NCBI GenBank assembly: GCA_031969655.1
Contig: DALYJX010000003.1
Span: 42,365-106,364 of the forward strand
From: Microseira sp003486305
GTDB lineage: Bacteria; Cyanobacteriota; Cyanobacteriia; Cyanobacteriales; Aerosakkonemataceae
DNA: 64,000 nt
Direction of reading: 5' to 3'
The translations under genes and the position numbers were made by a program. The notes under the pieces were generated by a model. It was not told the origin of the DNA. It did no database searches and was given only the letters and a program-made list of their open reading frames with translations. The stretch's first letter is position 1; each line of letters begins with the position of its first letter. This document shows positions 1 through 9,203 of the stretch, one piece after another.

Positions 1-1
1 G

Positions 2-1051
2 TTAAAAATACTTTGTGGTGGTGAAGCACTTGATACCAAACTCGCTAATGAATTGCTTTTGAGGGGCGAGCAAGTGTGGAATTTATACGGTCCAACAGAA
101 ACAACAATTTGGTCAGTTATAGATCGAGTTTCATCCTCGGATAGTGTAATTTCGATTGGTCGTCCTATTGGTAACACGCAAATTTATATCCTCGACCCAG
201 ATTTAAAATTAGTGCCAGTGGGAGTAATAGGAGAACTTTACATTGGTGGTGCAGGTGTAGCAAAAGGATATCTCAATCGGCCTGAATTAACGGCTGAGCG
301 TTTTATTTCCCATCCGTTTGAAGTCGGCGATAGTCGAGTATACAAAACTGGAGATTTGGCGCGTTATCTTCCTGATGGCAGAATCGAGTATTTGGGAAGA
401 AGCGATTTTCAGGTAAAATTGCGGGGAAGGAGGATTGAATTATTAGAAATTGAGGCGAAAATTAATACTCATCCAGAGGTGGGTGAGATCGTAGTTGTAC
501 TGAGAGAGGATGAGCCGGGTAATCAGCGTTTAGTGGCGTATATTGTCTCTAAATCGTTGAATTTAAAAGCGGGGGAATTGCGCCGTTACTTGGAAGAATT
601 GCTGCCCGATTATATGGTGCCAAATTTGTTTGTGATGTTGGAAGCTTTACCTTTAACGCCTAATGGTAAAGTGGATAGGCGAAGTCTTCCGGCACCTGAA
701 ACAAGTAGACCTGAGTTAGAAAAACTATTTGCCCCTCCCCGCACAGCAGTAGAAGAAGAAATAGCCAAAATCTGGGCTGAAATTCTTAATATCGAGCAAG
801 TAGGCATCCACGACAACTTTTTTGATTTGGGAGGACATTCGCTACTAGCCACCCAAGCGATTTCTCGGCTACGCGCTGCATTCAATGTTGAATTACCCTT
901 ACGCCAACTGTTTGAATCTCCTACTGTAGCCGAATTAGCTGTAGCGATCGCGCAAAACCTAATCGATCAAGCTGATGATGAAATGCTGACTCAGATGTTA
1001 GCAGAACTAGAGCAGGTATCCGATCAAGAAATTCACCAAGTAAATCAATGA
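2..1051 (+). CDS. NRPS, 3' part: adenylation domain C-terminus plus peptidyl carrier protein
   Basis: This gene is cut by the left window edge. The frame is open from base 2, giving about 349 visible residues. The end of an A domain is visible: the A5 motif YGPTETT near residue 29, a YKTGDLARYLPDG stretch, and the A10 lysine motif PNGKVD near residue 222. A carrier domain follows with LGGHSLLA near residue 277, whose serine carries the phosphopantetheine arm. The visible specificity positions (GrsA 299 L, 301 G, 322 L, 330 I, 331 W) agree with the known glycine code DILQLGLIWK. Positions 235-278 lie outside the window, so glycine is an inference. The stop overlaps the next ATG by ATGA, so this protein feeds the following C-A-PCP-E module. 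Confidence 0.93.
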   Translation, partial: LKILCGGEALDTKLANELLLRGEQVWNLYGPTETTIWSVIDRVSSSDSVISIGRPIGNTQIYILDPDLKLVPVGVIGELYIGGAGVAKGYLNRPELTAERFISHPFEVGDSRVYKTGDLARYLPDGRIEYLGRSDFQVKLRGRRIELLEIEAKINTHPEVGEIVVVLREDEPGNQRLVAYIVSKSLNLKAGELRRYLEELLPDYMVPNLFVMLEALPLTPNGKVDRRSLPAPETSRPELEKLFAPPRTAVEEEIAKIWAEILNIEQVGIHDNFFDLGGHSLLATQAISRLRAAFNVELPLRQLFESPTVAELAVAIAQNLIDQADDEMLTQMLAELEQVSDQEIHQVNQ

Positions 1052-4000
1052 GCAACAATAACGAACGCATCGCCGCACTTTCTCCCGAAAAACGCCAGAT
1101 GCTTGTCCAACAGCTTTATCAGAAAAAACGCAGCGTGCCAAATGGCACCTCGCCAATTACACCCCAAAATCGAGATGTTAACTGTTTTCCCTTATCTTTT
1201 GCACAAGCGAGGTTGTGGTTTCTCGACCAGTTAGAACCGGGCAAACCTTTCTATAACATTTCCAGTGCTTTGCTACTAAAAGGCAGTCTCAATCTGGCGG
1301 CACTTGAACAAAGTTTCAACGAGATTATCAGGCGGCACGAAATTTTAAGGACTAGCTTTCGGACAGTAGATGGACAACCCGTTCAGGTCATAGAGCCAAA
1401 CTTAAAATTGACTTTGAACCTGCAAGATTTGCGGCAACTTCCCCCAATTGAGCGGCAACAAACGCTACAGCAATTAATCGCCCATTCAGCCAACCAACCG
1501 TTTGATTTAACGCAGTTGCCGTTGCTGCGGGTTAGCTTACTGCATGTGGGCGAATCAGAATATGTAATGCTGCTCGTAATGCACCATATCATTTCGGATG
1601 GTTGGTCAATGGGGGTATTGATCCGCGAGATGGTAGCGCTTTATCAAGCTTATGGCGCTGGCAAATCTTCACCGCTTTCGGAATTGACGATTCAGTATGC
1701 AGACTTTGCTGTTTGGCAGCGATCGCAACAGCAAGCGATCGCTTCTCAAATAACTTATTGGAAACAACAATTAAGCGGCAATTTACCCGTCCTGCAACTT
1801 CCCACAGACCGACCTCGACCCCCAGTTCAAAGCTTCCAAGGAGCGCGGCAATCTTTATTATTACCCAAAGTTTTAACCTCAGCGCTGAAAAAACTCAGCC
1901 AGCAGGAAAACGCTACCTTATTCGTAACCCTACTAGCAGCGTTTCAAACATTATTATACCGATATACAAATCAAGCCGATATCTGCGTCGGTTCGCCAAT
2001 TGCTAACCGCAACCGAGTTGAAATTGAGGGTTCGATCGGCGTATTTGTCAACACTTTGGTGCTGCGTACCGATCTGGCGGGTAATCCCAGTTTTCGGCAA
2101 CTGATCGGTCGAGTGCGGGAAGTTGCATTAGCAGCTTATAGTCACCAAGATTTACCCTTTGAGAAGCTAGTAGAGGAATTACAACCGCAACGGGATTTGA
2201 GTCGAAATCCACTGTTTCAGGTGATGTTCGCGCTTCAGAATGCCCCCATGCCAGAGATTGCGTTAGAAGGATTGACAATCGATACTTTAAAGGTTGAAAG
2301 TAACAGGTCGCAGTTCGATTTAAGCTTAACAATCGTGGAGAATTCACAAGAAGCGATCGCAGAGCTAGAATACAGCACCGATTTGTTTGAAGCTGCCACG
2401 ATTTCCCGAATGCTAAAACATTTTGAAACCTTGCTCGAAGGTATTGTTGCGAATCCGGATCGGTGTTTATCAGATTTACCAATTTTAACTGCGTCAGAAC
2501 GACAGCAATTGCTGATAGATTGGAATAATACGTTTGCAGATTATCCCCAAGACTGCTGCATTCATCAGTTATTTGAAGCCCAGGTAGAGCAAACACCCAA
2601 CGCTGTTGCTGCAATCTTTGATGCCCAAATCTTGACTTATTGCCAGTTAAATGCTAAGGCAAATCAATTGGCGCAATATCTTCGTTCGTTGGGATTGAAA
2701 CCAGAACAACTGGTGGGGATATGTGTAGAGCGATCGCTAGAAATGATGGTAGGAATTCTTGGCATCCTTAAAGCTGGTGGGGCTTATTTACCCTTGGATT
2801 CTTCCTACCCTTCAGAAAGGTTAGCCTTTATTTTAGAGGATGCTCGGATAGGTATACTGCTGACTCAACAGCACTTAATAGAAAAACTGCCGCAATCAAG
2901 AGTGACAATCGCCTGTTTGGATACAGATTGGTCAGAAATTTCTCAGCACAGCCAAGAGAATCCTAATATCAATGTAACTGCGGAAAACCTAGCTTATGTT
3001 ATCTATACTTCTGGCTCTACAGGAACGCCCAAAGGCGTTGAAATTACTCACCAAGCTTTAATAAACCATAGTATTGCTGTTGCCAAAGCTTATCAAATTC
3101 AAAGTAGCGATCGCATTCTCCAATTCGGTTCTATTAGCTTCGATGTTTCGGCAGAAGAAATTTTCCCATCCTGGTTGAGCGGCGCGACGGTTGTTATCCG
3201 ACCAGAAGCAATTCTAGATTTTGCCAACTTAGGGCAATTTTTAAACCAAGAAAAAGTTACCGTTGTCAATTTACCAACTACTTATTGGCACGAGTGGGTG
3301 TCTTATCTTGTCGATTCAAAAACCGAATTACCTCCCACAATTCGTTTAGCAATTGTAGGAACCGAAGCAGTACAATTAGAACAACTGCTGATTTGGGAAA
3401 AACTGGTAGGAAATCGCGTTCGCTGGATTAATGCTTACGGCCCAACCGAAGCAACAATCGGTGTCACGCTTTATGAATTAACTACCTCGGATCGACAACT
3501 TTCCTGCGTGCCTATTGGTCGTCCTATTGCTAACACGCAAATTTATATTCTAGACTCTCATTTACAACCAGTTCCCATCGGCGTGAATGGTGAAATTTAT
3601 ATCGGCGGCGATAGCTTAGCTAGAGGCTATCTCAATCGTCCGGATATAACAGCCGAAAAGTTTATATTAAACCCCTTTGAGAGATCGAATTCCCAATCCC
3701 TAAAACCAAGTCGCTTGTACAAAACCGGGGATTTGGCTCGCTATCTTCCCGATGGAAATATCCAGTTTATCGGACGCATCGACTCGCAAGTAAAAATTCG
3801 TGGTTTCCGCATTGAATTAGGGGAAATTCAAACAATTTTAAAACAACATCCTGCGATTCGAGATGCAGTCGTTTTAGCCCAAGAAGAAAGCGAAAAGCCG
3901 AACCATAAACGTTTGGTAGGTTATATTGTTCCCAAAGAAACAGCACCCACAACGGTTGAATTGCGGGATTTTTTAACAAAAAAACTGCCCAATTACATGA

Positions 4001-5757
4001 TGCCGTCGGGTTTTGTAATGCTGGAGAGCTTACCGCTGTTACCCAACGGTAAGGTGGATAGGATCGCTCTGTTGCATTTGAATTTGACACCGCCTGAATC
4101 GGAAACAAAATTTGTCGAACCTTCTACAAACATCGAGGGGTTGTTAGCGAAAATATGGGCTGAAGTTCTCCGCATTGAACAGGTAGGAATTCACGATAAT
4201 TTCTTTGAATTGGGTGGAGATTCGATTCTCAGCATTCAAGCGATCGCAAGAGCCAATAAAGCTGGTTTGCGGCTAACTCCCAAGCAACTATTCGAGCATC
4301 AAACTATTGCTGAATTGGCAGCTGTCGCAAGCACAATTCAGATTACAGAGGCACAACAAGGTCTGGTGACGGGAGAGGTACATCTAACGCCAATTCAGCA
4401 CTGGTTTTTCCAACAAAATCTGCCACAACCGTATCATTTTAACCAAGCTGTGCTGTTGCAAGTCGAGCCAGGTTGCAACTTGGCTTTGTTACAGCAGACA
4501 ATACAGCAGTTGCTATTACACCACGATGCACTTCGCCTGCGCTTTGTGCAAACTGAGTTTGGTTGGAAGCAGGAGATCGCCAATCCTGATGCAGAATTTC
4601 CATTGACGCGGTTGGATTTTTCCGCACTACCAGAGGTAGAACAAATAGCAGCCTTAGAAGTAGCTGTGAATGAATTACAATCGAGTCTTAACTTGTCAGT
4701 TGGACCATTGATTCGAGTTGCTTATTTCGACTTTGGTGTTGACAAACCAAGTCGCCTGCTGTTCGTCATTCACCACTTAGCAATTGATGGGGTTTCTTGG
4801 CGAATTTTATTAGAGGATTTGAGTCGGGGTGAGGCGATCGATTTACCACCCAAAACAACTTCCTTCCAGCAGTGGTCTAACTGTCTTCAAGAGTATGCAC
4901 GCTCAGCCAGTTTACAACAAGAGCAAAACTATTGGCTAGCCGAGTCTCGCAGTTTAGTTTCTCGTTTACCTGTGGACTATCCAGAGGGCGATAATACCGT
5001 TGCTTCTGCGGATCGAGTAGCGATCGCACTCAACGCAGAACAAACCCAAGCCTTACTACAAGAAGTTCCCAAAGCTTATAACACCCAAATTAACGATGTG
5101 TTACTTGCAGCGCTGGTTATGGCTTTTGCTCAATGGACGGGCGATCGCTCTCTTTTAGTAGAGCTTGAAAGTCACGGACGGGAACAAATTTTTGACAATC
5201 TAGACTTATCGCGCACCGTAGGTTGGTTTACCAGCGTGTTTCCCATAATTTTAAACCAAGATTCCACTCCAGGAGAAACTTTAAAAGCAGTTAAAGAGCA
5301 ACTGCGAGGGGTTCCCAATCGGGGAATTGGTTATGGAATTTTGCGCTATCTCGGCGATGATAAAATTGCTGAAGAACTGAAAAACTTGCCCCAAGCTGAA
5401 GTTATTTTCAACTATTTAGGTCAGTTTGACCAGACACTTTCTGAGTCTTCTTTGTTTAGCTTTGCCAGGGAATCTACTGGTAATAGCCGCAGTTTGGAAG
5501 GTACGCGGAGTCATTTATTTGAAATTGACGGATTGGTGAATGGGGGACAGTTATCGCTGTCGTGGACGTACAGCAAAAATCTTTACCAAAAAGCCACAGT
5601 TGAGTATTTAGCTCAAACCTATCTGGAAGTGTTGCGGGAATTGATTGTTCACTGTCAATCACCCGATGCGGGTGGTTACACTCCTTCAGACTTTCCCGAT
5701 GTGGATCTTAATCAAGAAGAACTTGAAAATGTGCTGGCAGAAATAGGGGGTATGTGA
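1048..5757 (+). CDS. NRPS, one module with epimerase: C-A-PCP-E
   Basis: This 1569-residue cytosolic assembly-line enzyme adds one amino acid and epimerises it. The condensation domain covers about residues 45-480 with HHIISDGW at about 179. The A domain (about 490-1010) carries YTSGSTGTPKG near 652 and AYGPTEATIG. The carrier has LGGDSI near 1056, the GGDS form usual before epimerases. The E domain has HHLAIDGVSW near 1242, ESHGRE, RTVGWFT and NYLGQ. By hand alignment to GrsA, core positions 235/236/239 read D-V-E and the full set about DVETAVAIGK, which I do not match to a known substrate. The E domain is shorter than its relative in the later NRPS: about seven residues are missing after LLED. 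ATGA overlaps on both sides imply translational coupling. Confidence 0.95.
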   Translation: MSNNNERIAALSPEKRQMLVQQLYQKKRSVPNGTSPITPQNRDVNCFPLSFAQARLWFLDQLEPGKPFYNISSALLLKGSLNLAALEQSFNEIIRRHEILRTSFRTVDGQPVQVIEPNLKLTLNLQDLRQLPPIERQQTLQQLIAHSANQPFDLTQLPLLRVSLLHVGESEYVMLLVMHHIISDGWSMGVLIREMVALYQAYGAGKSSPLSELTIQYADFAVWQRSQQQAIASQITYWKQQLSGNLPVLQLPTDRPRPPVQSFQGARQSLLLPKVLTSALKKLSQQENATLFVTLLAAFQTLLYRYTNQADICVGSPIANRNRVEIEGSIGVFVNTLVLRTDLAGNPSFRQLIGRVREVALAAYSHQDLPFEKLVEELQPQRDLSRNPLFQVMFALQNAPMPEIALEGLTIDTLKVESNRSQFDLSLTIVENSQEAIAELEYSTDLFEAATISRMLKHFETLLEGIVANPDRCLSDLPILTASERQQLLIDWNNTFADYPQDCCIHQLFEAQVEQTPNAVAAIFDAQILTYCQLNAKANQLAQYLRSLGLKPEQLVGICVERSLEMMVGILGILKAGGAYLPLDSSYPSERLAFILEDARIGILLTQQHLIEKLPQSRVTIACLDTDWSEISQHSQENPNINVTAENLAYVIYTSGSTGTPKGVEITHQALINHSIAVAKAYQIQSSDRILQFGSISFDVSAEEIFPSWLSGATVVIRPEAILDFANLGQFLNQEKVTVVNLPTTYWHEWVSYLVDSKTELPPTIRLAIVGTEAVQLEQLLIWEKLVGNRVRWINAYGPTEATIGVTLYELTTSDRQLSCVPIGRPIANTQIYILDSHLQPVPIGVNGEIYIGGDSLARGYLNRPDITAEKFILNPFERSNSQSLKPSRLYKTGDLARYLPDGNIQFIGRIDSQVKIRGFRIELGEIQTILKQHPAIRDAVVLAQEESEKPNHKRLVGYIVPKETAPTTVELRDFLTKKLPNYMMPSGFVMLESLPLLPNGKVDRIALLHLNLTPPESETKFVEPSTNIEGLLAKIWAEVLRIEQVGIHDNFFELGGDSILSIQAIARANKAGLRLTPKQLFEHQTIAELAAVASTIQITEAQQGLVTGEVHLTPIQHWFFQQNLPQPYHFNQAVLLQVEPGCNLALLQQTIQQLLLHHDALRLRFVQTEFGWKQEIANPDAEFPLTRLDFSALPEVEQIAALEVAVNELQSSLNLSVGPLIRVAYFDFGVDKPSRLLFVIHHLAIDGVSWRILLEDLSRGEAIDLPPKTTSFQQWSNCLQEYARSASLQQEQNYWLAESRSLVSRLPVDYPEGDNTVASADRVAIALNAEQTQALLQEVPKAYNTQINDVLLAALVMAFAQWTGDRSLLVELESHGREQIFDNLDLSRTVGWFTSVFPIILNQDSTPGETLKAVKEQLRGVPNRGIGYGILRYLGDDKIAEELKNLPQAEVIFNYLGQFDQTLSESSLFSFARESTGNSRSLEGTRSHLFEIDGLVNGGQLSLSWTYSKNLYQKATVEYLAQTYLEVLRELIVHCQSPDAGGYTPSDFPDVDLNQEELENVLAEIGGM

Positions 5758-8700
5758 TGAAGAATAAAAACATTGAAGCTATTTATCCGCTTTCTGCGCC
5801 GCAACAAGGGATGCTGTTCGAGACTTTATACGGTTTAGAGTCAGGAATGCACGTCGAGCAGTTTACCTGCACTTTACGCGGAAATCTTAATATTTTGGCG
5901 TTTAAGCAGGGCTGGGAACGGATTGTGGAACGGCATTCTGTTTTGAGAACAGGTTTTGTTTGGAAAGAGCAACAGCAGCCGCTGCAAGTGGTGCTGCGGC
6001 GAGTGGAAGTGCCGTTTGAGCAGCAAGATTGGCGCGGATATCAATTGCTGGAACAACAGGAGCAATTAGCAGCTTATTTGAGCAGCGATCGCACTCGCAA
6101 TTTTAATCTATCCCAGCCACCCCTGATGCGTCTGGCACTTTTTCATCTAGCTTTAGATACCTATCAATTTGTTTGGACTCATCATCATATCCTAATGGAC
6201 GGTTGGTGCGGCCCTTTAGTAATTAAAGAATTCCTTTCTTTTTACCAAGCTTTTAGTAAAAATCGCGCTCTACAGCTAGAACCTGTTTGTTCCTATAGTA
6301 AGTACATCGCATGGCTGAAAAAACAGGATTTATCTCAAATAGAAACATTTTGGCGAACAAGGCTACAGGGTTTCGTCAAACCAACCCCCCTGGGTAAAAT
6401 AAATCACCAGGCTGAGCTTCCTACTCCTTGTTTGGAGGCTGAGCTTCCTACTCCTCGTGAGGAGGCTGAGCCTCCTATTCCTACTCCTCGTTTGGAGGCT
6501 GAGCCTCCTACTCCTAATTCCCAGGCTGAGCCTGGGAATGAGAAAGAGCGCTATGGCGAAGAAAGTACGTTTTTACCAGCACAAGTTACAGCAGATTTAA
6601 AGTCTTTAGCCAAAGCTAACCGCCTAACTTTGAACACCATCGTTCAAGGAATCTGGGCGCTGCTTCTGAGCCACTATAGCGGTGAAAAAGACGTAGTTTT
6701 TGGGATTACTGTTTCCGGGCGTCCGCCAGATTTACCCGGTATTGAATCGATGGTAGGGCTATTTATTAATACCTTACCTCTAAGAGTTAAAATCGATACT
6801 CAAACAAATTTGTTGTCCTGGCTCCAAGATATTCAAACTGATAACTTTGCGCTTCGACAATACGAACACAGCCACGGCGGGCAAATTCACGAATGGAGCG
6901 GATTGCCTGGTTTTTTACCACTTTTTGAAAGCATTTTAGTGTTCGAGAATTACCCGGTCGATTTAGCAATACTGCAAGCGGAAGATTTCAGCATCAATAT
7001 CAGTAATTCTCGATCAATTGGCGCACAAACCAAATATGCCCTTACCCTACTGGTAACTGCTGACTCAACGCTGCAATTGAAATTTGTCTACGACCGCCGC
7101 CGCTTTGAAAGTGCTGACATCAAGTTGATTCTGGAGCATTTTTTAGTTTTGCTCAATACCATTAATAGCACCTACTTTAGACCGGAGGCAGAGCCTCCTA
7201 CTCCTCGTTCCCAGGCTCAGCCTGGGAACGAGATCCTAGAGGCTCTGCCTCGCTTCCTAGAGGCAGAGCCTCGCTTTAATAGCACCTACTTTAGACCGGA
7301 GGCAGAGCCTCCTACTCCTCGTTCCCAGGCTCAGCCTGGGAACGAGATCCTAGAGGCTCTGCCTCGCTTCCTAGAGGCAGAGCCTCGCTTAAGCAAGTGC
7401 CATTTAGAACTAGGAAAACTTTTAGATAAAATCCCGGCAGACCAAATCCCAAAAGTCAGACCGCTGAAGATAAGCGCCAGCTCTACTTCCAAACAAATTT
7501 ATCCAACTTTGCGTACACCAATTGAAGAAGTAGTGGCAGGAATTTGGACTCAAATACTTGGTCTAAATCAAGTTGGTATCGACGACAACTTCTTCGAGTT
7601 GGGGGGACACTCGTTGCTAGCAACTCAAGTCATTTCCCGCTTACGGGAAGCCTTTAAAGTAGAAATCCCGCTCTCTTATTTATTTGAGTCGCCAACAATT
7701 GCCAAACTAGCCTCTAAAATTGAAGCGAAAATGAAGGCAGGATTGGGATTAATAGCTCCACCCATAGTGCCTGTAGCGCGAGATCAAAACCTGCCTCTCT
7801 CCTTTGCCCAACAGCGACTTTGGTTTCTCGATCGCTTAAATCCGGGCGACCTTACCTACAATATTCCCAGTGCAGTTAGGTTAACCGGGTCGCTCAATTT
7901 GACCGCACTCGAACGCAGCCTCAACGAAGTTGTTAGGCGTCACGAAGCCTTACGAACGCACTTTGTTGAAGTAGACGGACAGCCGATGCAAAAGATTGCT
8001 CCCCCTGCAACTTTCAGCCTCCCCGTCATTGACCTGCGCCAGTTGCCCTCTGTGCAACGAGAACAAAAAGCACAAAACCTCGCTGTTGAGGAAGCACAAC
8101 TACCCTTCGACCTAGCACGAGGGCCATTGTTACGAGTCATTCTGCTGCAACTTGACGAGACAGAATACGTACTGCTGTTGACGATGCACCATATCGTCTC
8201 CGACCTTTGGTCAGCGGGAATACTCATCCGGGAAGTGGCAGCGCTTTATCAAGCTTTTTGCAATGACTTACCTTCACCGCTGTCGGAACTGCCCATCCAG
8301 TACGCAGACTTTGCGGTTTGGCAGCGGCAATGGATGCAAGGTGAGGTACTTGCAACTCAGCAAACTTATTGGCAGCAACAGCTAAGCGGCGCTTTGACCG
8401 TACTTAAGTTACCCGCCGACAAACCTCGACCCTTGCAGCCAACTTCTGAGGGGAGAATGCAATCCTTGGTGTTGCCCAAAGATTTGAGCGAGGCGCTCAA
8501 GTCATTAAGCCAGCGGGAAGGCGTTACTCTTTTCATGAGTTTGTTAGCGGCTTTTAATGCGCTGCTTTACTGCTATACCCAACAGGATGACATTCTGGTG
8601 GGTTCGCCGATTGCTAACAGAAATCGAGGAGAAATTGAAGAACTAATTGGATTTTTTATCAATACTTTAGTTTTGCGAACAGACCTTTCCGGCAACCCCA

Positions 8701-9203
8701 GTTTTCGAGAGTTACTCAGTCGGGTGCGTCAAGTAACGTTAGGAGCTTATGCCCACCAAGATTTACCTTTCGAGAAGTTGGTAGGGGAATTGCAAATAGA
8801 GCGAGACTTAGACAGTAACCCCCTGTTTCAAGTATGGTTCACCCTGCAAAATAGTTCGACGGTAGATGTTTCTCTACCCGATTTAACTCTTAACTTGTTC
8901 GAGGTTAAAAAGACGACTGTTCCGTTCGATTTGGCGCTTCTGCTTTCAGAAAAGCCCGAAGGCATCAGCGGTTGCTTTGAATACAAAACAGATTTGTTTG
9001 CAGCCTCGACGATTTTATCGATGGTAGAACGGTTTAAAATGCTTTTGCAATCTGTTGTTGCAGATCCCGATATTACCCTCAACCAGATTGTTGAAAATTT
9101 CCACGAATCAAACAGGCAACAACAGTTGATTAAAGAGCAAGAGTATCAAAATACCGTGCGCCATAAATTAACTAACCTCAAACGCAAATCTCAAAAGCTA
9201 TGA
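5754..9203 (+). CDS. NRPS lacking an A domain: C-PCP-C
   Basis: This protein has 1149 residues. The first C domain has HHHILMDGW near residue 143 and follows an epimerase module, so it is probably a DCL type that accepts a D-aminoacyl donor. A carrier comes next (FFELGGHSLLA near 617), then a second C domain with HHIVSDLWS near 812, where the usual HHxxxDG glycine is leucine. No adenylation motif (SGSTG, GPTE, TGD) occurs between the first C and the carrier. That space holds a perfect 114-bp tandem repeat of a dispersed palindromic element (residues about 471-546). A second, Glu/Pro-rich copy sits inside the first C domain (about 217-263). Either the carrier is loaded by an A domain elsewhere or the A domain was lost. 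The stop overlaps the hydroxylase start (ATGA). Confidence 0.93.
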   Translation: MMKNKNIEAIYPLSAPQQGMLFETLYGLESGMHVEQFTCTLRGNLNILAFKQGWERIVERHSVLRTGFVWKEQQQPLQVVLRRVEVPFEQQDWRGYQLLEQQEQLAAYLSSDRTRNFNLSQPPLMRLALFHLALDTYQFVWTHHHILMDGWCGPLVIKEFLSFYQAFSKNRALQLEPVCSYSKYIAWLKKQDLSQIETFWRTRLQGFVKPTPLGKINHQAELPTPCLEAELPTPREEAEPPIPTPRLEAEPPTPNSQAEPGNEKERYGEESTFLPAQVTADLKSLAKANRLTLNTIVQGIWALLLSHYSGEKDVVFGITVSGRPPDLPGIESMVGLFINTLPLRVKIDTQTNLLSWLQDIQTDNFALRQYEHSHGGQIHEWSGLPGFLPLFESILVFENYPVDLAILQAEDFSINISNSRSIGAQTKYALTLLVTADSTLQLKFVYDRRRFESADIKLILEHFLVLLNTINSTYFRPEAEPPTPRSQAQPGNEILEALPRFLEAEPRFNSTYFRPEAEPPTPRSQAQPGNEILEALPRFLEAEPRLSKCHLELGKLLDKIPADQIPKVRPLKISASSTSKQIYPTLRTPIEEVVAGIWTQILGLNQVGIDDNFFELGGHSLLATQVISRLREAFKVEIPLSYLFESPTIAKLASKIEAKMKAGLGLIAPPIVPVARDQNLPLSFAQQRLWFLDRLNPGDLTYNIPSAVRLTGSLNLTALERSLNEVVRRHEALRTHFVEVDGQPMQKIAPPATFSLPVIDLRQLPSVQREQKAQNLAVEEAQLPFDLARGPLLRVILLQLDETEYVLLLTMHHIVSDLWSAGILIREVAALYQAFCNDLPSPLSELPIQYADFAVWQRQWMQGEVLATQQTYWQQQLSGALTVLKLPADKPRPLQPTSEGRMQSLVLPKDLSEALKSLSQREGVTLFMSLLAAFNALLYCYTQQDDILVGSPIANRNRGEIEELIGFFINTLVLRTDLSGNPSFRELLSRVRQVTLGAYAHQDLPFEKLVGELQIERDLDSNPLFQVWFTLQNSSTVDVSLPDLTLNLFEVKKTTVPFDLALLLSEKPEGISGCFEYKTDLFAASTILSMVERFKMLLQSVVADPDITLNQIVENFHESNRQQQLIKEQEYQNTVRHKLTNLKRKSQKL
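6404..6541. repeat. In-frame GAGGCTGAGCCTCC repeat inside the first C domain of the A-less NRPS
   Basis: Four diverged GAGGCTGAGC(C/T)TCCTACTCCT units followed by the CCCAGGCTGAGCCTGGGAA palindrome. It encodes a Glu/Pro-rich loop of about 46 residues in the condensation domain, between WRTRLQGF and STFLPAQV. Confidence 0.85.
7164..7389. repeat. Perfect 114-bp tandem duplication carrying the palindromic element, in frame
   Basis: Two copies starting at 7164 and 7278 appear identical until the last bases. Each has NSTYFRPEAEPPTPR followed by the CCCAGGCTCAGCCTGGG palindrome and GAGGCTCTGCCTC / GAGGCAGAGCCTC pairs. It lies exactly where an A domain would be expected, between the first C and the carrier. 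Confidence 0.92.

Noticed and set aside
2048..2614. Minus-strand open frame of 188 codons
   Set aside because: It lies antisense to the condensation domain of a clear NRPS and has no family signature.
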